Shown in pieces: positions 46,800-53,460 of a stretch of DNA of 64,000 bases. The position numbers and the translations under genes were made by a program. The DNA comes from Bacillota bacterium (GTDB taxonomy: Bacteria > Bacillota_A > Clostridia > Lachnospirales > Lachnospiraceae). Under the pieces are notes generated by a model. The model saw only the letters and a program-made list of their open reading frames with translations. It did no database searches and had not been told where the DNA came from. Each line of letters opens with the position of its first letter. Within the stretch, counting starts at the first letter, position 1. The stretch covers positions 1-64,000 of the forward strand of contig JAEZTQ010000045.1 in assembly GCA_023443625.1 (NCBI GenBank), given 5' to 3'.

Positions 46800-47432
46800 C
46801 TATGATAATAATAGATCAGGCAGCTGTTTAAGAGAGTCAATGGCTTCTGCATATTCCTCTACATCCCCAAATCCATATCGGGCATAGATGAATGGGATTC
46901 CTACTTCTTTTACTGCCTTTGCATCTCCTTGGGTATCTCCTACATACACTGGACTCTTAAGGTCATTGCGTTCTATTACCATACGGATATTATCTGCTTT
47001 AAGTTTACCGGAACGTCCTGGATACTCATAATCAATAAAATATCTTTCTAAAGAAGGATAAGCTTCAAAAAAGCACTGAATATAGCCTTCTTGGCAATTA
47101 CTTACAATAAAAAGTTTGTATTTTCTAGATAATATCTCAAGAGTCTCCTCTAGCCCGTCAAAGAGCCTAGCTCCATTCTTAGCTAAGTATTCACACTCAT
47201 ATTTACAACATTCATCCATTATAACTATTGCACGCTCTGCAGGTACACTTTCAAATAATTTCACTGCGATAACATCAAGAGGAAGTCCAAATAAAGCTTT
47301 AAGCCTCTCTGCTGTCACCACTTCCTTAACCTCAGGATAATCTTCTCTTAGAACTTTATTAAAGGCAATTGCCACTTCAGGTGTGGAATCCCATAATGTC
47401 CCATCCAAATCAAAAATTATACTATCAAACAT
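46800..47432 (-). CDS. HAD hydrolase, phosphoglycolate phosphatase-like
   Basis: A 210-residue HAD-superfamily phosphatase: DLDGTLWDST (about 8-17) with the nucleophile Asp, IVSNCQEGY as motif II, and VYVGDTQGDAKA as motif IV. A cap of about 60 residues sits between motifs I and II. Substrate unknown. RBS GAGGAAAG. It is preceded by the hairpin-rich repeat element. Confidence 0.85.
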   Translation of the reverse strand: MFDSIIFDLDGTLWDSTPEVAIAFNKVLREDYPEVKEVVTAERLKALFGLPLDVIAVKLFESVPAERAIVIMDECCKYECEYLAKNGARLFDGLEETLEILSRKYKLFIVSNCQEGYIQCFFEAYPSLERYFIDYEYPGRSGKLKADNIRMVIERNDLKSPVYVGDTQGDAKAVKEVGIPFIYARYGFGDVEEYAEAIDSLKQLPDLLLS

Positions 47433-47521
47433 ATTATCTTTCCTCAGCTCTTATTATTCGTATTAATGTAGTTTAAAATACGTCAATTTATATATTGCCC
47501 TTTTATTACTGTAATGTCAAG

Positions 47522-47604
47522 AACAAAGAGTTTCGTTTACGAAACTCTCGCGCCGCAAAGGCGTCGCGTTTATGCGACATATTTCCATACTTTTGCGTGC
47601 GCAT
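47522..47604. repeat. Hairpin-rich dispersed element, copy 1
   Basis: An 83-base segment that recurs at 60809-60890 with about 87% identity by eye. It contains AGAGTTTCG/CGAAACTCT, CGCC/GGCG and GTCGC/GCGAC hairpins, then an invariant TTTCCATACTTTTGCGTGCG. The differences between copies keep the stems paired. Here it also has a TGCGTG/CACGCA stem and lies next to an ATTTCATAGG/CCTATGAAAT inverted repeat (47626-47678). Confidence 0.8.
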
Positions 47605-47682
47605 GCTTCACGCAGTGATTTTTTATTTCATAGGGTTATAATTTAACACTGACCGTAACGAGAATTTTCCTATGAAATAAGA

Positions 47683-47720
47683 AATCCGCATTTCAACTAC
47701 ATAAGCTGACATTGCGGATT
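47683..47720 (-). terminator. Hairpin after the ABC ATPase gene
   Basis: AATCCGCA pairs with TGCGGATT around a 22-base loop just after the ATPase stop on the minus strand. The following TTTCTTATTTC is moderately T-rich. It is the probable end of the peptide-array transcript. Confidence 0.55.
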
Positions 47721-47732
47721 ATCATACACTAA

Positions 47733-48413
47733 TTATGAAATTCTTCGATCTTCTACTATTTCTCCATCCTTTAGCCTAATAATATGATCAACAAAAAGAT
47801 CAATCTCAGAATCATTGGTAACCATAATCAAAGTCTTCTTATGATAATATACCATGTTGAGCAAGAAATCTAAAAGCTCCTTATTCATCTGGTAATCGTA
47901 ATTATCAGTAAAGTCATCCACTAATATTATATTCGGCTTATTGATCAGAGCTCTTGCATAAGTTACACAGGCTAGTTGATTTTTGGCTAATTGCTTAGGA
48001 TAATGATTTAATAATTCTCCTATGTTTAACCATTCAATAAGCTCCTGATAATAGGTTTTATCATACTTCTTGCGAGCTAATATAGAGGGAATAATTATAT
48101 TTTCATGAACTGTCAATTCTGGGATTAAGCTATCATTTTGAAATAAGTATCCAATTTCATTTCTTCTCATTTTGGCTAGTTGATCGTCAGTAAAATTTGT
48201 TATATTTTTATGATTAATATACACCTCTCCACTAGTAGGGCGTTCAAGTCCTCCTAGTATGCGCAGCAATGTGGTCTTACCTGATGCTTTTGATCCACTA
48301 ATTGCAACGCACTCCCCTTTTTTGATTTCAATATTACAATTAACAATGGCTCTGATTAAGTTATCATCCTTTTGAAAAGACTTATTCAAAGCTGTGATCT
48401 TACATATCGGCAT
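47733..48413 (-). CDS. ABC ATPase with degenerate catalytic motifs
   Basis: A 226-residue ATPase of the LolD/MacB type that pairs with FtsX-like permeases. Walker A is intact (GSKASGKT, residues 40-47), as is the Q-loop (LFQNDS, Q92). The signature LSGGQ is replaced by LAKNQ (142-146), the Walker B catalytic Glu by Asp (ILVDD, 167), and the H-loop His by Asn (VTND, 200). It should bind ATP but may hydrolyse it slowly or not at all. It closes the peptide/permease array. The start could instead be the ATG at 48425. Confidence 0.8.
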   Translation of the reverse strand: MPICKITALNKSFQKDDNLIRAIVNCNIEIKKGECVAISGSKASGKTTLLRILGGLERPTSGEVYINHKNITNFTDDQLAKMRRNEIGYLFQNDSLIPELTVHENIIIPSILARKKYDKTYYQELIEWLNIGELLNHYPKQLAKNQLACVTYARALINKPNIILVDDFTDNYDYQMNKELLDFLLNMVYYHKKTLIMVTNDSEIDLFVDHIIRLKDGEIVEDRRIS

Positions 48414-48490
48414 AAATCTTACCATCCTTACCAAGCTTATGACTGTTAGATAATATGTAGGCTACCTTTCTCTTGCTTCACTAGGCACAG

Positions 48491-48577
48491 AATGCTTGAA
48501 TTGATCTTCTCAATCCAAGCATTCTGTGTACTATCACTAATGAACTGGTAAAGTATTTATTCCCCAATAGATACTTT
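48491..48577 (-). other. Conserved hairpin pair A+B, unit 3
   Basis: Hairpin A (48550-48577) is AAAGTATTTATT/AATAGATACTTT with a CCCC loop on the plus strand. Hairpin B (48491-48523) is AATGCTTG.../...CCAAGCATT. Both recur in units 1 and 2. They follow the broken peptide gene and precede the ATPase gene. Confidence 0.75.
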
Positions 48578-48603
48578 CAACGCTAGAAATTATTTGCCAT
48601 ATA

Positions 48604-48642
48604 TTATCTGTCGGTATCAAGAAAATCCTGATATATTCTCAT
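48604..48642 (-). pseudogene. Broken third copy of the tiny peptide gene
   Basis: The frame reads M-R-I-Y-Q-D-F-L-D-T-D-R, twelve codons. Against unit 2, the D-F-L-D part aligns with D-L-L-E. A one-base loss near AGA then shifts the frame into an early TAA, although the nucleotides beyond still align (AATATATGGCAAATAA against AATATTTGGAAAATAA). The original start position reads ATA and an upstream ATG is used; the RBS is weakened to AAGGTAGT. A short functional peptide is possible but decay is likelier. Confidence 0.55.
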
Positions 48643-48718
48643 ACTACCTTAAGAAAGAACAACCTTGATTACAAGCTATTTATAGCATATCAACATAATT
48701 GCTTCAATAAGAGGGGAC

Positions 48719-48748
48719 ATGAACGTCGCATTTTGCTGTATGAACGTC
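48719..48748 (-). promoter_or_regulatory. Paired LytTR-type operator, unit 3
   Basis: ATGAACGTC at 48719-48727 and again at 48740-48748, with exactly 12 bases between. On the minus strand this is GACGTTCAT twice, close to the LytTR consensus (two 9-base direct repeats around a GTT core with a 12-13 base spacer). It sits ten bases after the permease 2 stop. The -10-like TATGCTATAAA follows downstream. Confidence 0.75.
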
Positions 48749-48757
48749 GACTGTCAA

Positions 48758-49378
48758 TTACCCTTCCTCATAAAACATAGGTTTCTCAGATAAAAAATGA
48801 GATATGGACATTCTACGAATTCCTATATCAAGATAAATACCAATGGATATAATAATACAGCAAGTAACTATAACTGCCATATAATATGTGGTAGATGAAG
48901 CAATCCATTCAATGGTGTGATTTACCAAATTGAAACTTCCTAGGTATTCAACAATAAAACATATCAGTAAATAACCTCCTAATAATCCTATGGATGTCGA
49001 AATGATTATCAAGAAAAATGCCTGAACTAATAATAAGGTTCTCATTGTACTCTTTGTTGCTCCTAATCCACTTAAAATATTAAAATCACCCACACTGGAT
49101 TTCATAATATTATAATACTGGCTAAGTAAATAAGTAATGCCTCCGATAAAAAAAACTGTTCGTAAGCTGAGAAATATATATCGCAAATTCGAATATATAT
49201 CATCCGTGACAAATACAAGTATATTATCCATATATATTATAGTGACTGCCATCAATATATAGGCCACAATATTGGATAGGGCTACAAAAATATAGTTCTT
49301 ATAGTTTCGCATAAATATAAGTTTAGAATAGGTAGGTATTAAAGACATAAGCTTCCTTTCTGCTAATTCCATAGGCAC
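48758..49378 (-). CDS. Minimal FtsX-type permease, copy 2
   Basis: A 206-residue membrane protein with four predicted segments (about 28-50, 68-90, 115-145, 165-187) and no large outer domain. The coupling stretch SGLGATKSTMRTLLLVQAFFL is the FtsX/MacB permease core. It is nearly identical to the 49651 copy; differences cluster in a few residues (for example SFNLVN for NYNMVN). It probably dimerises, with itself or with the paralogue, and pairs with the ATPase encoded at 47733-48413. RBS GGAAGC. Substrate unknown; the neighbouring tiny peptides are candidates. Confidence 0.8.
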   Translation of the reverse strand: MPMELAERKLMSLIPTYSKLIFMRNYKNYIFVALSNIVAYILMAVTIIYMDNILVFVTDDIYSNLRYIFLSLRTVFFIGGITYLLSQYYNIMKSSVGDFNILSGLGATKSTMRTLLLVQAFFLIIISTSIGLLGGYLLICFIVEYLGSFNLVNHTIEWIASSTTYYMAVIVTCCIIISIGIYLDIGIRRMSISHFLSEKPMFYEEG

Positions 49379-49380
49379 AA

Positions 49381-49466
49381 AATGCTTGGAATTGATGATC
49401 TCAATCCAAGCATTCTATGTATTATAACAAGAATTGGTAAAGTATTTATTCCCCAATAGATACTTT
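49381..49466 (-). other. Conserved hairpin pair A+B, unit 2
   Basis: Hairpin A at 49439-49466 and hairpin B at 49381-49414, between the tiny peptide gene and permease 2. On the minus strand B ends CCAAGCATTTTG, so it may be a leaky terminator that makes peptide transcripts more abundant than permease transcripts. Confidence 0.75.
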
Positions 49467-49478
49467 CATCGTGAGTAA

Positions 49479-49526
49479 TTATTTTCCAAATATTTTTCTA
49501 AAGATTTCAAGAAGATCTGGATACAT
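49479..49526 (-). CDS. Tiny peptide gene, unit 2 (15 codons)
   Basis: Encodes M-Y-P-D-L-L-E-I-F-R-K-I-F-G-K, then TAA. GGGAGG lies seven bases before the ATG. The peptide has no leader and would form an amphipathic helix with a basic end. It shares the pattern M-x-x-D-(L/F)-L-E-I-(F/L)-x-x-(I/L)-F-x-K with the unit 1 peptide. A LytTR operator lies about 85 bases upstream. It could be a signal, a bacteriocin-like or phenol-soluble-modulin-like peptide. Function is inferred from context only. Confidence 0.7.
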   Translation of the reverse strand: MYPDLLEIFRKIFGK

Positions 49527-49611
49527 TTTTTATCCTCCCTTATAAAAAGAACAACCTTGGTTACAAGCTGTTTATAGCATATAACCAAAGTTGCTTTCAA
49601 TAAGGTAGGAC

Positions 49612-49641
49612 ATGAACGTCGATTTTAAGTGCATGAACGTC
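49612..49641 (-). promoter_or_regulatory. Paired LytTR-type operator, unit 2
   Basis: ATGAACGTC at 49612-49620 and at 49633-49641, a 12-base spacer. It lies ten bases after the permease 1 stop and about 85 bases before the unit 2 peptide start; the intervening TATGCTATAAAC supplies a -10-like box. Confidence 0.78.
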
Positions 49642-49650
49642 GACTGTACT

Positions 49651-50271
49651 CTACCCTTCCTCATAAAACATAGGCTTCTCAGATAAAAAATGAGTTAAGG
49701 ACATTCTGCGAATTCCTATATCAAGATAGATACCAATGGATATTATAATACAGCAGGTAGCTATAGCTGCCATATAATATGTAGTAGAAGAAGCAATCCA
49801 TTCTATGGTATGATTTACCATATTATAGTTTCCAAGATATTCTACGATGAAACAAATCAGTAAATAGCCTCCTAATAATCCTATGGCTGTCGAAATGATT
49901 ATCAAGAAAAAAGCCTGAACTAATAATAAGGTTCTCATTGTACTCTTTGTTGCCCCTAATCCACTTAAAATACTAAAATCACCCACACTGGATTTCATAA
50001 TATTATAATACTGGCTAAGCAAATAAATAATGCCTCCGATAAATAACATAGTTCGTAAGCTGATAAATATATATCGCAAGTTCGAATATATATCATCAGT
50101 GACAAATACAAGTACATTATCCATATATACTGTGGTGACTGCCATCAATATATAGGCCACTATATTAGATAGTATTACAAAAATATAGTTCTTATAGTTT
50201 CTCATAAATATGATTTTAGAATAGGTACGTATTAAAGACATAAGCTTCCTTTCTGTTAATTCAATAGTCAC
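49651..50271 (-). CDS. Minimal FtsX-type permease, copy 1
   Basis: A 206-residue membrane protein, near-identical to the copy at 48758. Same four segments and FtsX core (SGLGATKSTMRTLLLVQA). The two begin alike (E-L/A...E-R-K-L-M-S-L-I) and both end F-Y-E-E-G. The high nucleotide match, extending into flanking non-coding DNA, indicates a recent tandem duplication of a unit of about 893 bp. A heterodimer of the two copies would make an ordinary two-permease ABC exporter. Confidence 0.8.
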   Translation of the reverse strand: MTIELTERKLMSLIRTYSKIIFMRNYKNYIFVILSNIVAYILMAVTTVYMDNVLVFVTDDIYSNLRYIFISLRTMLFIGGIIYLLSQYYNIMKSSVGDFSILSGLGATKSTMRTLLLVQAFFLIIISTAIGLLGGYLLICFIVEYLGNYNMVNHTIEWIASSTTYYMAAIATCCIIISIGIYLDIGIRRMSLTHFLSEKPMFYEEG

Positions 50272-50273
50272 AA

Positions 50274-50359
50274 AATGCTTGGAATTGATGTTCTCAATCC
50301 AAGCATTCTATGTATTATAATTAGAATTGGTAAAGTATTTATTCCCCAATAGATACTTT
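50274..50359 (-). other. Conserved hairpin pair A+B, unit 1
   Basis: Hairpin A at 50332-50359 and hairpin B at 50274-50307, between the unit 1 peptide gene and permease 1. Hairpin A is identical in sequence in all three units while the DNA just upstream of it has diverged, suggesting selection on the RNA or DNA structure. Confidence 0.75.
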
Positions 50360-50400
50360 CGTTGGAAGAATCTTAATCTTGTAAAGTAAAATTGTCCCAA

Positions 50401-50451
50401 TTATTTTTTACGAAATAAACTCATTAAAATTTCCAAAAAATCTCCAGCCAT
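50401..50451 (-). CDS. Tiny peptide gene, unit 1 (16 codons)
   Basis: Encodes M-A-G-D-F-L-E-I-L-M-S-L-F-R-K-K, then TAA. GGGAGG is nine bases before the ATG. It is amphipathic with a basic C-terminus, and homologous in position and pattern to the unit 2 peptide although most residues differ. It is the first gene after the sensor kinase and is preceded by a LytTR operator. Too short for normal gene finders; support comes from the RBS, the recurrence in each unit and the conserved D..LE-I..F..K pattern. Confidence 0.7.
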   Translation of the reverse strand: MAGDFLEILMSLFRKK

Positions 50452-50497
50452 ATTAATTAACCTCCCTATGTAAAAACCTTGGTTACAAGCTGTTTAT

Positions 50498-50562
50498 AGC
50501 ATATAACCAAGGCTTCATCAATAAGGTCAAACATGAACGTCGATTTTTCCTGCATGAACGTC
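50498..50562 (-). promoter_or_regulatory. Paired LytTR-type operator and promoter, unit 1
   Basis: ATGAACGTC at 50533-50541 and 50554-50562 (12-base spacer), directly after the sensor kinase stop. Downstream on the minus strand follow TTGACC (50525-50530) and TATATGCTATAAA. A palindrome CCTTGGTTA.../...TAACCAAGG overlaps the -10 region in units 1 and 2. Spacing fits activation by a LytTR regulator such as the one encoded just upstream. Confidence 0.78.
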
Positions 50563-50567
50563 TATAT

Positions 50568-51881
50568 TTAATTTAATCCTCTGTTTTTCATATGTATATC
50601 CACTATGAACTCATTATTCTCTATTATGAAATTATAGGATCCCATATAATTTTTCACCCTGTTAATTACATTCTTAACACCGAATCCATGCAGGCTTTTA
50701 TCCTTCTTTGAGGTAATAAGAACGCCATTTATAACATTTACATCACTCATAATAGGATTTTTTACATTTATAAATAAATCATCTTTATAGCTTGTAATTT
50801 TTACATCAATATAGTGTTGCTTATCATCTTTTGACTCTATTCGCTGTATAGCTTCCACTGCATTATTTATAATATTGGCAAATATAACACATAAGTCCAT
50901 AGGAGCCACATAAAGTTTCTCAGGAAAACCACCTATCAATCTGATAATAATATTTTCATTCTTATATCTACTTTGTATATCATTAAGTATTGCATTTACA
51001 ATATCATTACCACAATCAAATAAATCCTCTTGATTATTTGAAGATTCAATTAATTCATGTATATATTGCTGCAATTCCCATTGCTTACCTGATTGATATA
51101 AACTATATATACATGTTAAATGGTTCTTCATCTCATGTCTGATACTATGGATTTCCTTTTGTTTTTCATTAACCAATGTATAATACTTCTGTTGTGACTC
51201 AATTACGTTTTGGCTGATTAATGAAAGGGCTTTGTAATTATCTCTAGATTCTATAATGATAATCATCATAAAGCAAACCAAACAATAGGTGACTACAATA
51301 ATAATAGTTATTACAATCAAAGCTCGCCTTCCAGCATCCGATATATTACTATTTAAACTTACTAATAGTGCTGATATAAAAAGCATTCCTGTTCCTATCC
51401 CTAGAAAAAGCAATGCATAAATACTTTTTGATATTTTAATCTGTATATTATTCTTTCTTCTCTTTTTAATAAATACTAAAATTATTAAAGGTATATTAAT
51501 AAACATCATATAGAAATAACGAGAAATCCCCTCATTTCCCGGGTACATATTTAACGTTGTTCCAATTCCTATAATGCAAGTATCTATGAATAAAATAAGA
51601 GCATATGCCAGTAAAGCATTAGTTAATTTTTTTATGTATCTACCTTCAAACCAAAAGCATATAGCCATAAATAACATGCACATCGTAACCAAAGTAACAG
51701 TCTCCGTACTGTATTTACGAAACAACCCCGCCAAAATCAATAAAAAAATTTGAAAAAAACCTGTTATGAGGTAAATACTTTTTCTTTTATTTGGCTTGAA
51801 GTTAAAAAACCCCCATAATATTAACCATATTTTTATTAAATCTGTCAAATAGCTATAAAAAATATGTATTATATCACTCAT
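50568..51881 (-). CDS. AgrC-like sensor histidine kinase (GHKL)
   Basis: A 437-residue kinase with about six N-terminal membrane segments (1-215), a dimer/His region S-I-R-H-E-M-K-N-H-L near 250, and a GHKL ATPase domain with N-I-I-N-N-A-V-E-A-I and GFGVKNV. This is the peptide-sensing AgrC/ComD layout. It follows the response regulator by 15 bases with RBS AAGGAG. AgrB and AgrD genes are absent; the tiny downstream peptides are the obvious candidate ligands (inference). Confidence 0.88.
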   Translation of the reverse strand: MSDIIHIFYSYLTDLIKIWLILWGFFNFKPNKRKSIYLITGFFQIFLLILAGLFRKYSTETVTLVTMCMLFMAICFWFEGRYIKKLTNALLAYALILFIDTCIIGIGTTLNMYPGNEGISRYFYMMFINIPLIILVFIKKRRKNNIQIKISKSIYALLFLGIGTGMLFISALLVSLNSNISDAGRRALIVITIIIVVTYCLVCFMMIIIIESRDNYKALSLISQNVIESQQKYYTLVNEKQKEIHSIRHEMKNHLTCIYSLYQSGKQWELQQYIHELIESSNNQEDLFDCGNDIVNAILNDIQSRYKNENIIIRLIGGFPEKLYVAPMDLCVIFANIINNAVEAIQRIESKDDKQHYIDVKITSYKDDLFINVKNPIMSDVNVINGVLITSKKDKSLHGFGVKNVINRVKNYMGSYNFIIENNEFIVDIHMKNRGLN

Positions 51882-51896
51882 AAAAACATATTCTCC

Positions 51897-52595
51897 TTAT
51901 CTCGCATTCCTTCTACGGTACTCTTTACAGGCTTTTTTTAACTTACCAATCTGGCGAATTGACACCTCTACCTTTTCTCCATTATCAAGGAGTACTTCCT
52001 TGTTAATCTCATCAATAAAAGCCAAATTTACAATATAAGCTTTATGAACACGAAAGAAATCTCCTATATTTAATATCTCTTCCCACTCATTCATGGTTGT
52101 AGTGCTTTCAAATGTTCCCCTTTGCGTTCTAATAAGGGTATATCGATTAACATATTCAATATATATAATATCCATCAATTTGATGAAAAGAATCTCTCCA
52201 TCCTTGCTCACAATGGTTTTACAGTTTTTGGTTAAATCTCCTACAGCTTCTGTTAAAGCTCTTATGCATTCCATTTCATTTACAGGCTTTAACAGATAAC
52301 GAAAAGCCCTCACCCTATAGCCTGCCTGTATAAACCCCTTATAGCCCGTAAGAAATATGATAATCATACTTTCATCAAATTCACGAATCTTCTCTGCTGT
52401 CCTTAAACCATTTAATCCCTTCATCTGAATGTCTAAAAACAGTATATCAATTGGTCTTTGGCATGAAATTAGCTCTTCCCCAGAGGCAAAAGTAATTATC
52501 TCTATTTGTGATAAATTTGATATCTTAAATTTATTACATATTCGAAGGATTTCATCTCGAATAATTTCTTCATCATCACATATTCCAATTAGCAC
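51897..52595 (-). CDS. LytTR response regulator
   Basis: A 232-residue AgrA/LytR-type regulator: receiver domain with D-D-E-E near the start and phosphoacceptor Asp in IDILFLDIQMKGLNG, then a LytTR DNA-binding domain (about 135-232) with FFRVHKAYIVNLAFI. GTG 52595 is chosen because GAGAGG lies seven bases upstream; TTG 52613 is an alternative. The three paired repeats downstream of the kinase match the site type this domain binds. Confidence 0.9.
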   Translation of the reverse strand: MLIGICDDEEIIRDEILRICNKFKISNLSQIEIITFASGEELISCQRPIDILFLDIQMKGLNGLRTAEKIREFDESMIIIFLTGYKGFIQAGYRVRAFRYLLKPVNEMECIRALTEAVGDLTKNCKTIVSKDGEILFIKLMDIIYIEYVNRYTLIRTQRGTFESTTTMNEWEEILNIGDFFRVHKAYIVNLAFIDEINKEVLLDNGEKVEVSIRQIGKLKKACKEYRRRNAR

Positions 52596-52888
52596 AAAAT
52601 TACCTCTCTTCAAATAATTACCAAGTTCTATTATATTTTAACAATCGTATTTTGTTTCGTCAAGATATTACACTAAAACACAGTAATTTTATATAATATT
52701 TTTTAAATAAATTAAATTTAACAATATAAGCAATCATTCTATGGCAGTATTGGCCATATTCATCTTATTGTCTGGAATTATGTTTTAACTCCTCCTGTCT
52801 ACTTATATGATATGGACCCTTGCGTTCACAGTAGTTTTATATTACAATATTTCAAATAAAACTCTTTGACTATGAAAGGAAGGTATAT
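52596..52888. other. Divergent spacer between the response regulator and luxS
   Basis: About 290 AT-rich bases. No copy of the ATGAACGTC operator is present, so the regulator/kinase pair and luxS probably have separate control. No gene or hairpin was recognised. Confidence 0.45.
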
Positions 52889-53368
52889 ATGAAGCAAATT
52901 GCAAGCTTTACTATTGATCATATGAAATTGCTCCCAGGTGTATATGTGTCCCGAAAGGACAAAATTGGCAGTGAGACAATAACAACTTTTGATATAAGAA
53001 TGACTCGTCCTAATTTTGATTCCCCCATGCTTACCGGTGAAATTCATACCATTGAACATCTGGGAGCAACCTACTTACGAAATCATAAGGACTTCGCAGA
53101 TAAAACTGTTTATTTTGGACCTATGGGCTGCAGAACAGGCTTTTATCTATTACTAGGCGGTGATTACGAATCAAAAGATATCCTCCCCCTGATAACAGAA
53201 ATGTTTGAATTCACCCGAGACTTTGAAGGGGAAATTCCCGGAGCATCAGCCGTCAACTGTGGAAATTATTCGGATATGAACTTAAGTTTAGCAAAATACT
53301 ATGCTAAGAAATTTCTTGACGAGATTCTCTACAAAATAGATGAAGATCACCTAATCTATCCAGAATAA
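52889..53368 (+). CDS. luxS: S-ribosylhomocysteine lyase (autoinducer-2 synthase)
   Basis: Cleaves S-ribosylhomocysteine to homocysteine and DPD, the AI-2 precursor. The 159 residues carry the Zn-binding HTIEH (His near 54 and 58), the catalytic Cys in GPMGCRTGFYLLL, and a later Cys ligand in SAVNCGNYSDMNL. RBS GAAAGGAAGG. It diverges from the response regulator. No pfs/mtn nucleosidase gene is adjacent. Confidence 0.97.
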   Translation: MKQIASFTIDHMKLLPGVYVSRKDKIGSETITTFDIRMTRPNFDSPMLTGEIHTIEHLGATYLRNHKDFADKTVYFGPMGCRTGFYLLLGGDYESKDILPLITEMFEFTRDFEGEIPGASAVNCGNYSDMNLSLAKYYAKKFLDEILYKIDEDHLIYPE

Positions 53369-53460
53369 GTGCTCTTACTACTTCCTCTCTCTTCTACCTA
53401 GGATTCATTTTTATTTATTCCCTGAATATAATGTTATGAGTATGAATAAAGGGAGAAGCT

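Noticed and set aside
47733..52595. Ordinary agr quorum-sensing locus
   Set aside because: Kinase and regulator fit, but no AgrB-type processing protease or AgrD-type precursor is encoded; the membrane proteins are FtsX-type permeases.
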